From positions 372,001 to 436,000 of the forward strand of contig JADJNX010000003.1 of assembly GCA_016714125.1 (NCBI GenBank): 64,000 nucleotides of DNA, in the 5' to 3' direction. The notes under the pieces were generated by a model that had not been told where the DNA came from, searched no databases, and saw nothing but the letters and a program-made list of their open reading frames with translations. The first letter of the stretch is position 1, and every line of letters begins with the position of its first letter. This stretch comes from Ignavibacteriales bacterium. Its GTDB lineage: Bacteria > Bacteroidota > Ignavibacteria > Ignavibacteriales > Ignavibacteriaceae. Shown here piece by piece: positions 40,705-50,736 of this stretch. The translations under genes and the position numbers were made by a program.

Positions 40705-41758
40705 ATGAACAGGCGAAAGTTTTTACAAATTGGGGGGGTTACTACAGGCCGGGGATCGCTTTTCACCAATTTTAGCGGTATCGATAGAAGTGACTTTACG
40801 GACGAAAAGTATGGGGATATTTCGAAAGAATTGATAGTTTTTATCACGCATCTCTTGCGCCGAGTGGTCATAATACTCAGCCATGGCTTATTAAATTGAT
40901 AGACAGAAACCGGTTTCGAATATCGTTAAACAATAATTGTCTTCTACCGGCTGTTGACCCCAATAACAGGGAATCACTTCTGTCGATTGGTGCATTCACA
41001 GAAAATTTGGTGCTTTCTGCTAATAAGTATGGGTATGCAACTGAACTCAAAATGTTAACTGAGAATCCATATAGTGAAGATATCATGGAAGTAAAGCTGT
41101 CCGGTGATAGAGCTATTCCTTTTCAAATGCAAAAAATTATTAACAGACGGACTGTCAGGAACGGTTATAGTACCAGGGAGATAAAAGCCGAAGATTTTGC
41201 ATATATAACAAATAATGACACAAACCACTTTCATTATTTCACGAATGAAAGCAAGGAAGGAAGGTACATGAGTCAAGGAACCATTGAAGCCAACCGGATT
41301 CAGGCTTTTAGGACGATGCTCAGGAAGAACGGCAAATTGGATTATGGTCACCTGAAGAGGCAAAAATAAAAGGGATGGACTTACCCTGAAAGTATGGAGA
41401 TTGAGGGTTTTGCCGGGTGGGTTGTAAGAAATTTTTACTCTGCTCAGACAGCAAAGGAGACATCATTCAGAGAAAAGACTGTTGAGAAGGTTGTCGAGCA
41501 TGTTAATTCATCTGGGGGTGGATAATAATCACAAGCAAGGATAAAAGTGTAAAGACATTAGTTGAAACAGGAAGACTTTTTGAGAGATTTCCTTAAAATC
41601 AGGGATAAAACGTTGGGATTCACCCAATGACACAATTGTTGAGGAAAGTGCATTCAACAAAAGCATAGCCCGACTTGGAGTTAATTCAGAAATTCTTCCG
41701 GGTATCTTGAAAATTTCCTGAACCTGTTCCAGACCAATCAGTAAAATCTTTTAGGTAA
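40705..41758 (+). pseudogene. Nitroreductase-family oxidoreductase (Acg-like), heavily frameshifted
   Basis: A twin-arginine signal (MNRRKFLQIGG) is followed, once frames are joined, by the FMN-oxidoreductase pattern FYHASLAPSGHNTQPWLIKL, then DPNNRESLLSIGAFTENL and MQKIINRRTVRNGYS. The NTQPW segment is the FMN-binding hallmark of Acg-like nitroreductases. About eight indels fall within 1,050 bases (near 40838, 41314, 41375, 41385, 41518, 41596, 41645 and 41718), far denser than elsewhere in the window. The restored end, EPVPDQSVKSFR and TAA, is at 41756-41758. Genuine decay is more likely here than in neighbouring genes. Confidence 0.7.
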
Positions 41759-41808
41759 TGTTTAATACTTTAAAACTTAATATTGTTTAAAAATTCGGAG
41801 ATTATAAA

Positions 41809-42904
41809 ATGTTAAAATATTTATTGACAGCTATTCTTATAATCCATGGCTTAATTCACCTGATGGGTTTTATGAAAGCATTTGGATTTTCTGAAGTGCC
41901 CCAAATTACAGAACAGATAGGAAAACTGCAAGGAGTTCTTTGGCTTTCGGTTACAATTTTGTTTGTTCTTTCTTCGATCCTGTATGTAACAGAAAACCGG
42001 AATTGGTGGATTTTATGCGGCATTGGAGTCGTTTTATCTCAAATATTGATCTTTGGCACCTGGCAATCTGCTAAATATGGAATGATTCTTAATCTAATAA
42101 TCCTCTTCCCTGTAATAGCCCATTTTGGATTGTGGAACTTTGAAAATAAGTATATCAACGATTTTAAGGAGAGTCTTGACAAAGTATCTGCGCAAAAACC
42201 AGATCTTTTGACAGAACAAGATATCAGGAAACTCCCTGCTCCGGTTCAAAAATATCTCCACTACACAGGGGTCGTCAACAAGGCAAAACTGAACTCAATC
42301 AAAGTTGTTTTGAAGGCAGATGAGAGAGAAAGGTAAAGACTGGTTTAGCTTTAGATCAGAGCAACATAATTTTTTTGGAGAACCTGCCCGTCTTTTTTTT
42401 ATGAAAGCTGAAATGTTTGGAATCACCGTTCCCGGATACCATAAATATATTAATGAAAAAGCCAGTATGGATGTGCGGCTTTTTGGTTTTTTTACGGTCG
42501 TGGGGGCTGAAGGTGATATAATGAATAAAGCAGAAACAGTTACCCTCTTTAATGATATGTGTTTACTCGCTCCTGCTATGTTGATTGACAGCAGAATAAA
42601 ATGGGAAGAAATTGACAGTCTGCATACCAAGGCAATCTTTACCAACGGAGAAATTTCCATTTCCGCGACACTTCAATTTAACAGTCAAGGTCAACTCATT
42701 AATTTTATTTCAGATGACAGATCTACGATATCTGATATGAAAAATTACAGATTTTCGACCCCCGTGCAAGAGTATAAAAGTATAGATGGGATCAACATCA
42801 TCTCGAAAGCTGAAGTGGTTTGGCACTATCCGGATGGAGAATTTACTTACGGTGTCTTTAACCTAGTGGATATTCAACAGAACCCAACAAATTCGGGCAA
42901 TTAA
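41809..42904 (+). CDS. DUF6544-like membrane protein (one frameshift)
   Basis: A protein of about 364 residues. Residues 1-110 form three to four TM helices with IHGLIHLMGFMKAFG and SILYVTENRNWWILCGIG. The soluble part starts with LPAPVQKYLHYTGVVNKAKL and continues WFSFRSEQHNFFGEPARLFFMKAEM and KWEEIDSLHTKAIFTNGEISISATLQF, a pattern I associate with DUF6544 family proteins of unknown function. The frame is lost near 42312 (one base too many), joining LKA to MREKGKDWF. It follows the nitroreductase remnant by 50 bases. Confidence 0.65.
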
Positions 42905-42999
42905 TTTCCTTTAAATCAGTTATTTTGAATTGCTGATTTACACAAATTGCGGATAAAAACATAATAGAGAAATTTAGATCGTTCCTGTTTATCCCTCTA

Positions 43000-43956
43000 A
43001 TGTGCCTTATGACTTTTAATGGTTGTGAGCAGAATATACCCTTGGCTCCCTATGACTCGGGGCTTCCTCCCGCTGTGCCCGAAAATCTTAGAGTTACAAC
43101 TGCAACCGATGGTGTGGTAATTGTTAGATGGTGGGAAAATATCGATCCTGAATATTCTTTTTACAACCTTTATCGGGGAGTGAACGATTCGGTAAATCTC
43201 ATCTTTTATAAAAAGCTCTTTTCAACCTTTTATAGAGATGAAAACCTGTTTTACGATTCAGTCTATTATTATGCTGTCACTTCGGTGGGAAGAAATGGTA
43301 AAGAGAGCGGGAAATCCCGCCATGTGGCCGCCAAACCCGGGAATAATTTTGATCCTGTTCTTCCTTCTTATTTAAATGTTACACCTGTAAACTACGAAGG
43401 TAAATTGCTTGTCTCATTTGAATGGAGCATAGATGAAAATCCCGATTTTAAAGGACTCGAGGTTTACCGTTCCACCTCCCAGGGGTTTACACCAACTCAA
43501 AATGACTTCGTTGTATTTCTGGATTCTCTCCACGATACTGACTCCCTTGCCCTTTCTCACTCTGTGAATTATTATTATAAGTTCCGAGCCGCCGACCATG
43601 GAGGCAGGTTCAGTGCATTTTCGGACGATTATAATGCCTTTTTATTCCCTGCTGTTGAAAAGTTGTCCCCTCAAAACGGTGCAATAATTCCCTTTTTTGA
43701 TGTTTATTCGGTAGGAGCACTTCCTTACGATCTGGAGTACGAGGTAGTGGTTTATGATTCACCTGTCGTAAACGAAGTTTGGAGGTCGGTGCGTTATCGC
43801 TCAACCTCCCCCGGTGAATTGTTTATACCAAACTATATTCCATCGATAATACTAAATAAAAAATATTATTGGCGGATTGCTGTTTACCGGCCTGGAGGCA
43901 GTTCTCCCGTCTTTTGGTCGGATCTTTCTTCATTTCAAATCACACGGTTCGATTGA
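43000..43956 (+). CDS. Fibronectin type III lipoprotein
   Basis: The lipobox is FNGC at residues 6-9 of the frame from the ATG at 43000, which leaves a very short signal. The same frame extends upstream through EKFRSFLFIPL, an ideal lipoprotein n-region, but has ATA rather than ATG at its start, so the true start codon is unclear (altered base or non-standard). Two Fn3 domains follow (PAVPENLRVTTATDGVVIVRW and LPSYLNVTPVNYEGKLLVSFEW), then a third beta domain. It overlaps the next gene by 4 bases (TTGA) and probably forms a surface unit with it. Confidence 0.7.
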   Translation: MCLMTFNGCEQNIPLAPYDSGLPPAVPENLRVTTATDGVVIVRWWENIDPEYSFYNLYRGVNDSVNLIFYKKLFSTFYRDENLFYDSVYYYAVTSVGRNGKESGKSRHVAAKPGNNFDPVLPSYLNVTPVNYEGKLLVSFEWSIDENPDFKGLEVYRSTSQGFTPTQNDFVVFLDSLHDTDSLALSHSVNYYYKFRAADHGGRFSAFSDDYNAFLFPAVEKLSPQNGAIIPFFDVYSVGALPYDLEYEVVVYDSPVVNEVWRSVRYRSTSPGELFIPNYIPSIILNKKYYWRIAVYRPGGSSPVFWSDLSSFQITRFD

Positions 43957-45862
43957 GAAAGTTTACAAAGGCCGTATTTCTAATTCTAGTTCTTTCCACT
44001 CCTCTGTTTTCCCAGTATGATGGAGATTCTTCACAAACATATCTGTTACCCGTTGTAAAACAAAATTCTATCTCAACAGTATTTAACAAAGAGCTGAGTA
44101 TCTATTCACTCACCACAAATATCGACTATTCACTGGCTGCCGGACGATTTAACTTTAATCTGACAGAGAAATTGCATGCTTCTCTTCTCAAATATTCCGG
44201 AACAAACACTACCAGGGATGAAAATGTATTGCGGCTGTCGGGGGACTACAGAGTCAATAATTATTTTAATCCCGGTGCTCTCGTGAGCAGCAAATTCTAC
44301 AGTGATTCAAGGACAACCGACATTAACACTGCAGCATCCAATTTTGGAATCCTGTACAACCGCTCTTTGATTGAGAATCTCGTAAATATCCTCCCATTTG
44401 GAGGGTACATTGAGGATGTCCAATCAGGGCTATCAAACAATGGCGCAATTTACGGAATCCAGGGTGGGATCGACAGGACTCTTTTCTCAGAGTTTTTAAT
44501 TAGTTCAAATTTTATTTTTAGGAATGAGGATATCAGTCCCAGGAAAAACACACTCAGAGAGTTTACTGCAACTGTTGAGAATTTTATTGATCCGGGAATT
44601 CAAAACAGAGTTTTTGTAAACTATCACGAGTCGGGCAGGGATTTTTTCTATGATTCAGATTCACTTCTGCAGAATATCTTTTTAATTGAAAAAAATCTCC
44701 AGAGAAGAAACAACAGAATCTTTTCATTCTCGGATGAGTTTAATTACCATAATGTTCTTGAGAATACTTCAATTAACTTTAAAGTGAATTTTTCAGATCG
44801 GATAGTAGCAAGAACCACTCAGTACAAACTCCCTAACGATCTCTTCCCCACTTCCTTCGACTCTCAAATTGAAGAGTTAAAATTTGATCTGGCGGGTGGG
44901 ATCAACTACACTTCCGAATCGATGGACATAAAATTTATTTCAAGTTTTGCCGAAAGAAATGAGAAATTCCTTCTGCTCAACCCTGAGAACTCAAACCCTG
45001 ATTATTTTGAGCAACGCCAGAAAAATGAAGGGATTAAAAACAATGTGGCTTCCCAGGTGTTCCTCACTTTAAGCAGTATTTTTCTTATTAGCAATTACGA
45101 CCGAATGGATCTCAGTCTTTCACATTTTAAACTAAGGTATGACACACCTTCAAGCGAAAATATTGACGAACGGGATGAACTTCTCTCCCAATTGAGGCTG
45201 AGATATACCAGACAGCTTAACGCCAATCTCTCTTTGTTTGCAGGGTTCGATTTCTCTTATGGGAAACTTGTTTACATTCTCGCCGCCAGAAGCTCAAATA
45301 ATAACACAAACAGAATCTTCAGGTTAAACACCGGTTACGCATTTACAGGACGCCGATTAAAGAACTATGGAACTTTTGAGATATTAGCGAACTATATGGT
45401 GTATGATTTTGAAGATTTAAATCCCGGATTTAAAAGTTTTAGTTTCCGTCAGATATCACTTGTCGATTCCGCGGTTGTGGTTCTTACTAAAGAACTTAAT
45501 TTTGAATTTAGCGGTTTTTATAAATTAAGCGAGCAAGGTGATCTCAAGTGGAACGACTACAGAATCAAACCAAGTCGTGAAATTACCGAGTTACTTCTTC
45601 TACCTGCACTGAGCACTTCCCTTGGCAGGTTTTCTTTTAAAATTGGACTCCGCTATTATTCCTATTTCTCAGATGTTATAATAAACGGTCAAAAGAAAGA
45701 GGAGAACTACTATAAAGGTATCGCCCCCTCTCAGAGATAAGTGCGCTGTTTCATGATGCATTTATGCTTTCGCTAAAGGGTTGGTATGAACGAATTGATT
45801 CGAAAGGGAACGATAGAAGGTATCTGACCACTTTAAATCTTGCGGTTAAGTGGTTTCTTTGA
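43953..45862 (+). CDS. Large outer-membrane beta-barrel protein, unknown function (one frameshift)
   Basis: The probable start is TTG at 43953, overlapping the previous stop, giving a signal peptide (LRKFTKAVFLILVLSTPLFSQ). The rest has the alternating strand pattern of a large barrel of some 636 residues with no soluble domain. One base (C) is missing near 45730 in a C5 run. Adding it replaces the early stop at 45740 with PLSEISALFHDAFMLSLKGWYERID and a natural barrel terminus VKWFL at 45862. It is coupled to the Fn3 lipoprotein gene. A secretion or assembly role for the pair is possible but not shown. Confidence 0.7.
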
Positions 45863-45910
45863 TTATTACAATTAAAGTGATCTAATTTTTCTTATTTTGC
45901 AATAAAAATT

Positions 45911-46327
45911 TTGAAGTTAGTGGACCAAAACAGTTTTTCTTACAAGTACAAAGTATTCCGGACAGCCTTTACACGGTTGAGGAGTTTATTCTTGGTATTG
46001 CCTCAGAATTGGCGATCGAAGAGGATAAACTTTATGGTATAATGCTCTCTGTTTCAGAAGCCACTACCAATGCCATATTCCATGCCAACAAAAAGATCCT
46101 GAGAAAATTGTTTCAATATCCATTACTGCTGGTGCAGAAGTTTTACCGTCTCAATCAAAGATCAAGGGACTGGATTTAATCCTGTTTCAATTCCCGACCC
46201 CACCAAACCTGAAAACCTGCTTAAAGATTCCGGTAGAGGACTATTCCTGATGAGGATATATTCAAAGTCTCTAAGCTTCAACCCTTCCCCCCTCGGAACC
46301 GAGACCGTTTTAGAGTTCGAACTTTAA
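45911..46327 (+). CDS. RsbW-like anti-sigma-factor / HATPase protein (three frameshifts)
   Basis: No single frame is long enough to be obvious, but reading across three homopolymer losses (T near 45935, A near 46100, T near 46142) gives about 139 residues of the GHKL ATPase fold: SIPDSLYTVEEFILGIASEL, the N-box LSVSEATTNAIFHANK, and the G-box DSGRGLFLMRIYSKSL with the end ETVLEFEL. This is the layout of RsbW/SpoIIAB serine kinases that act as anti-sigma factors. No anti-anti-sigma (STAS) or sigma gene is adjacent. The start may be TTG 45911 or GTG 45920. It lies 48 bases after the barrel gene. Confidence 0.7.
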
Positions 46328-46362
46328 AACAAAAAACCCCTCATCATTTCTGACAAGGGGTT
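46326..46362 (-). terminator. Intrinsic terminator after mdh
   Basis: On the minus strand AACCCCT and AGGGGTT (46362-46356 and 46341-46335) form a 7-bp stem with a 14-base loop, followed by a run of T. It overlaps the end of the convergent RsbW-like gene. Confidence 0.75.
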
Positions 46363-46396
46363 CTAATATAATTTAACTTTAATTGTAAGCCGGGTT

Positions 46397-47326
46397 TTAC
46401 ATCCCCAGTTTGTCAATGTTCGTTTTTACATCCATAGCCGATCTGTGAAGCTCTGCGAGCTCCTTATCGGTAAGTTTAAGTTCAATTATCTCTTCGATGC
46501 CGTTTCTACCCAACTTAACAGGAACACCAACATACATTCCATTTAGACCATATTCGCCTTCAAGGTAAGCAGCACAAGGAAGAATCCTCTGTCTGTTTTT
46601 AACTATCGCATCCACCATTTCAACTGCGGATGATGAAGGAGCATAATATGCACTACCAGTTTTAAGATAATTGACGATTTCGATACCACCGTTGCGAGCT
46701 CTGTCAACAAGTTGGTCTATCCTGTCAGCAGACATAAGTTCACTGATTGGGATTCCGGAGACTGTTGAATATCTGATCAATGGAACCATTGAATCGCCAT
46801 GACCGCCAAGCACAAGTGCCTGAACATCCATAACAGATACATTTAGTTCTTTCGCAATAAATAGTCGGAAACGGGCGGAATCAAGTACTCCTGCCATTCC
46901 AACAACACGATTTTTAGGGAAACCACTGGTTTTCATCGAAACCCAGGTCATCACATCAAGTGGGTTTGAAACCACAACGATTACCGCATCCGGCGAACCG
47001 GGAACCACTTGTTCAGTAACTGAGCGAACGATCTCTGCATTTTTCATCAGAAGATCATCACGGGTCATACCCGGTTTACGCGCAAGTCCTGCGGTGATCA
47101 CCACGATATCTGAACCGGCGGTGTCACTATAATCATTGGTTCCAATTACGGCACTGTCAAAATCTTCGACAGGTGCACTCTCCCACATATCAAGGGCTTT
47201 TCCCTGAGGAATTCCTTCGATAACATCGAGTAATACTACATTTTCAGCAAGATGCTTTTCAGCTATTCTTTGAGCTGCAGTGGCGCCTACATTTCCGGCA
47301 CCTACTACGGTGATCTTCTTCATCAA
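46397..47326 (-). CDS. mdh: Malate dehydrogenase
   Basis: This 309-residue NAD-dependent enzyme interconverts malate and oxaloacetate in the TCA cycle. The Rossmann motif is GAGNVGATAAQ at residues 8-18, the mobile loop GLARKPGMTRDDLL holds substrate-binding Arg residues, NPLDVMTWV follows, and the catalytic His is in LGGHGDSMVPL. The Arg-Lys-Pro-Gly loop fits malate rather than lactate dehydrogenase of the LDH-like MDH group. It is the last gene of rplU-rpmA-mdh, 10 bases after rpmA. Confidence 0.95.
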   Translation of the reverse strand: MMKKITVVGAGNVGATAAQRIAEKHLAENVVLLDVIEGIPQGKALDMWESAPVEDFDSAVIGTNDYSDTAGSDIVVITAGLARKPGMTRDDLLMKNAEIVRSVTEQVVPGSPDAVIVVVSNPLDVMTWVSMKTSGFPKNRVVGMAGVLDSARFRLFIAKELNVSVMDVQALVLGGHGDSMVPLIRYSTVSGIPISELMSADRIDQLVDRARNGGIEIVNYLKTGSAYYAPSSSAVEMVDAIVKNRQRILPCAAYLEGEYGLNGMYVGVPVKLGRNGIEEIIELKLTDKELAELHRSAMDVKTNIDKLGM

Positions 47327-47336
47327 GTCCTCTTAT

Positions 47337-47597
47337 CTATTCGGTTGGAGGAACAATTGAAATAAACTGACGGTCGTTAGCACGGGTTCTGAATTCCACG
47401 GTGCCGTCTGTAAGAGCAAACAAAGTATCATCTTTGCCTTTTCCAACATTAAGTCCCGGATGGAATTTAGTTCCTCTCTGGCGAACGATTATGGAACCGG
47501 CTTCAACAAATTGCCCGCCAAAAGCTTTTACACCAAGTCTTTGGGCATTACTGTCTCTTCCATTTCTGGTGGATCCTTGTCCTTTTTTATGTGCCAT
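47337..47597 (-). CDS. rpmA: 50S ribosomal protein L27
   Basis: An 86-residue ribosomal protein beginning MAHKKGQGSTRNGRDSNAQR, the diagnostic L27 N-terminus that reaches toward the peptidyl-transferase centre. There is no Firmicutes-type cleaved extension. It starts 10 bases after rplU. Confidence 0.98.
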   Translation of the reverse strand: MAHKKGQGSTRNGRDSNAQRLGVKAFGGQFVEAGSIIVRQRGTKFHPGLNVGKGKDDTLFALTDGTVEFRTRANDRQFISIVPPTE

Positions 47598-47607
47598 TGT
47601 TAACTCC

Positions 47608-47916
47608 TTATCCTATTTTAATTATTTCTATTCTGGTCAGATGCTGTCTGTGTCCGTTCATCTTTTCGTAATTTTTACGACGCTTTTTCTTGTACACGAG
47701 AACTTTTTCATCTTTAAGATGGCTTAACACTTTTGCGGTAACTTTTAAGCCATCCACATATGGCTTGCCAACTTTTACACCGGCATCATCTGAGTAAAGT
47801 AATACATTATCAAATACTACTTCACTGTCAGGCTCAGCGTTTAGGCGGGGAACATAATGTTTCTCCGACTCTAAAACTTTAAACTGCTGTCCTGCTATAT
47901 CAACAACTGCAAACAT
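47608..47916 (-). CDS. rplU: 50S ribosomal protein L21
   Basis: A 102-residue ribosomal protein with the L21 pattern MFAVVDIAGQQFKV, PYVDG, VLVYKKKRRKNYEKMNGHRQ and the C-terminal TRIEIIKI. First gene of the rplU-rpmA-mdh operon, with a recognisable promoter upstream. Confidence 0.98.
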   Translation of the reverse strand: MFAVVDIAGQQFKVLESEKHYVPRLNAEPDSEVVFDNVLLYSDDAGVKVGKPYVDGLKVTAKVLSHLKDEKVLVYKKKRRKNYEKMNGHRQHLTRIEIIKIG

Positions 47917-47963
47917 TTGCGGTCCTTTTGGTTTATAGAAAAAAATGAATTTTTGTCAGTCTG

Positions 47964-47994
47964 CAAATATAACAAACGGTTCACCCACCACAAA
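47964..47994 (-). promoter_or_regulatory. Bacteroidetes-type promoter for rplU-rpmA-mdh
   Basis: On the minus strand TTTG (47994-47991) and TATATTTG (47971-47964) are separated by 19 bases, matching the -33 TTTG / -7 TAnnTTTG promoter of Bacteroidetes. The -7 box is 47 bases before the rplU start codon. Confidence 0.6.
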
Positions 47995-48078
47995 GAAAAT
48001 CTTTCAACTTTATTTAATCATTACTTAAATATTTTCCTTATCTTGCTACTTATAATTTTTTTTGACTGGAGACATAAT

Positions 48079-50546
48079 TTGAAATTTACTGTACGAAATC
48101 AAATCGCAGCAATTTGGAAAGACAGGAAAATATCCTACACCGAATTCTTTCAACAATCGGCAATGTACGCATCCCTTTATGCAGATATAAAACCTGATAA
48201 AGTTGCTGTTTTCTCCCCTAATCGGCCTGAATGGATATTCGCTTTTTTCTCAATCTGGATGAACCGTGCAACTGCAGTACCGATTGACTTTATGTCGCTT
48301 CCAAGCGAAGTTGCATATATATTAAATGACTGCAAACCCGAAGTGATTTTTATTCCAAAAGAATACTCGGAAGTTTTTGACAAGATCGAGGCAGACCTTC
48401 TTTATCACATCAAAGTAATCATCTTTGAGGATATAAAAGAAGACTTCAAAAAATTTGAAACCGTCGACTTTGAACAAACGGATATGGAAAAAACTGCGGT
48501 CATTACCTACACCTCAGGAACTACCGGCAATCCAAAAGGGGTAATGCTCACCTTTGAGAATATCTTAAAGAACCTCGAAGCGGTAATCGATTATGTTAAA
48601 ATATTCACTCCTGAAAGAACAACTCTTGTTCTGCTCCCCATGCACCACATCCTGCCACTAATTGGTTCTTTTATAGCTCCCCTTTTTGCTGGTGGCACAA
48701 TGGCGTTTGCTCCTTCCATGGTTTCTGAAGATATTATTAATACTCTACAGCAAAACAAAGTTGCAATTATGATTGGAGTCCCACGACTTTATGAGGCGAT
48801 CCGAAAAGGTGTAATGGATAAAATACACAAAAATCATGTTGCTACTATGCTATTTAAGGTAGCAAAAACTGTCAATTCACAAAAATTTTCAAAAAAAGTT
48901 TTTGGAGCTGTTCATGCCAAATTTGGAGGAAATGTTCAATTTATGGTGTGTGGTGGAGCTAAATTAAACGAAGAAGTTGCGAATGATTATAAAACTCTTG
49001 GTTTTGAGATGCTCGAGGATACGGGATGACTGAATGTGCCCCTATGATCACTTTCACAAGACCGGGAAGGTGGAAAATTGGCTCCGCGGGTGAGCTTCTG
49101 CCCGGGGTTCAACTCGAAACCAGAGACGGTGAAATCTTCGTAAAAGGCAGAAATGTGATGAGAGGTTATTACAACAAGCCTGAAGAAACAGCCGAAGTTC
49201 TGCAGGATGGATGGCTTCGAACCGGCGATGTTGGACATCTCGATAATGAAGGTTACATACATATCACCGGAAGAGCAAAGGAAATTATTATCCTTTCAAA
49301 CGGTAAAAACATCTCCCCTGAGGAAATAGAAGGTAAACTTAAAGAGACATCAGACTTAATCGCTGAAGTGGCTGCATATGCTGACAATGACAATATTGCA
49401 GTTGCCATCTACCCTGAATTCAAAAAACTGGCTGAAAAAGACATCCACAATTTTGAAGAAACCTTTAAATGGGAAGTAATCGACAAATACAATAAAACTG
49501 CTCACCCGTCAAAAAAAATTAGCAAATTTGTTCTTGTCAAAGAGGAATTGCCAAAAACCCGGCTTGGGAAAATCAAAAGATTTCAGCTTGCTAATCTTGT
49601 GGCGGAAAATAGAAAGAGCAAAAGTATTGATCCAAAACCACAACCCGATTTTGAAGAGTACCTGATTATCAAAGACTATCTGCATAACTTGAAAAAAGTT
49701 GAGATATTCGCCGATGATCATTTTGAAATGGATCTTGGACTTGACAGTTTGGATAAAGTGAATTTTCAGGTATTTCTTGAATCCACATTTGGTTTGAAGC
49801 TAAAAGAAGATATGCATGTCACCCACCCAACCGTGGAAAAACTCGCACTCTTTATGAAAGAGCATAAATCCAAAATCAGTGTTGAAAATGTGAATTGGAG
49901 TGAGATTTTTAAGGAGGAAGTGAGACTTGATCTCCCTAAAAGCTGGTTCACACAAAACTTCTTTAAAAACACTTCAAAACTTTTATTTAAACTCTATTTC
50001 AGAATCACTGGTGAAGGAATTGAGAATCTCCCAATGGGCCGTTTATTCTCGCCCCAAATCATCAAAGCTTTTTTTGATGGCTTGTTCGTCTCAGCCTTCA
50101 TCAAAAATTCAATTTTCAAAAACACATATTTTTATGCCAAAGAAAAACATGTAAAAGGAAAGTTGATTAAAGCTTTGGCAAACAGAAATAACATTGTTGT
50201 TATGGACATTAATAAGGATTTGAAAGAGTCACTTCAAAAACTTGCGGTTTTGCTCGAAAAAGGAAAAAACATCATAATCTTCCCTGAAGGTACCAGAAGC
50301 AGAACAGGAGAACTTGGTGAATTTAAGAAGGCATTTGCAATTCTGGCTCACGAAAAAAATGTTCCTGTTGTGCCTGTTTCCATCGTTGGCGCTATTAATG
50401 CTTTACCGCGGGGCTCCAGGATTCCAAAACCCTGGAAAAAGATTAAAGTGAAGTTCCATCCGCCGGTATATCCTGAGGGTGACAACTATGATACACTTGT
50501 TGAAAAGGTTTTTGAGGCAGTTTCAAAAGAGTTAAAAAAAACTTAA
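48079..50546 (+). CDS. Fusion of acyl-activating ligase, acyl carrier domain and PlsC-type acyltransferase (frameshifted)
   Basis: The restored length is about 822 residues. Order: an AMP-binding ligase (P-loop ITYTSGTTGNPKGVMLT, LPMHHILP, restored GYGMTECAP, RTGDVGHLDNEGYIH, TRLGKIKR); an acyl-carrier domain with phosphopantetheine serine in DLGLDSLDKV near 49740; and a C-terminal PlsC-like domain with FPEGTRSRTGELGEFKKAF. A missing G near 49012 splits the gene. A missing A near 50033 and an extra T within 50069-50075 hide the catalytic motif; the corrected frame reads GPFILAPNHQSFFDG with the HX4D residues. The start is probably TTG at 48079 after GGAGA. Likely role: activate a fatty acid, hold it on the carrier and transfer it to a lysophospholipid or glycerophosphate. 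Confidence 0.85.
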
Positions 50547-50736
50547 AATATAATTGAACTTATAACAGCTCAACACTTTTTACTTTGTTAAACTCGGAAA
50601 AAATCCCTAGTTTACGGGAGAGTCAGAATAACAAACTGAGTCAATTACTCATTAACAAATCATTAATACATACGGGTTATCTTTATAGTAAACTCAAGAT
50701 GTGACTATCATTCATTCATCATATATAAGGTGGTTT

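Noticed and set aside
47917..48078. 54-residue N-terminal extension of the ligase fusion
   Set aside because: It runs across the rplU promoter, has no family similarity, and a TTG with GGAGA upstream begins the conserved sequence.
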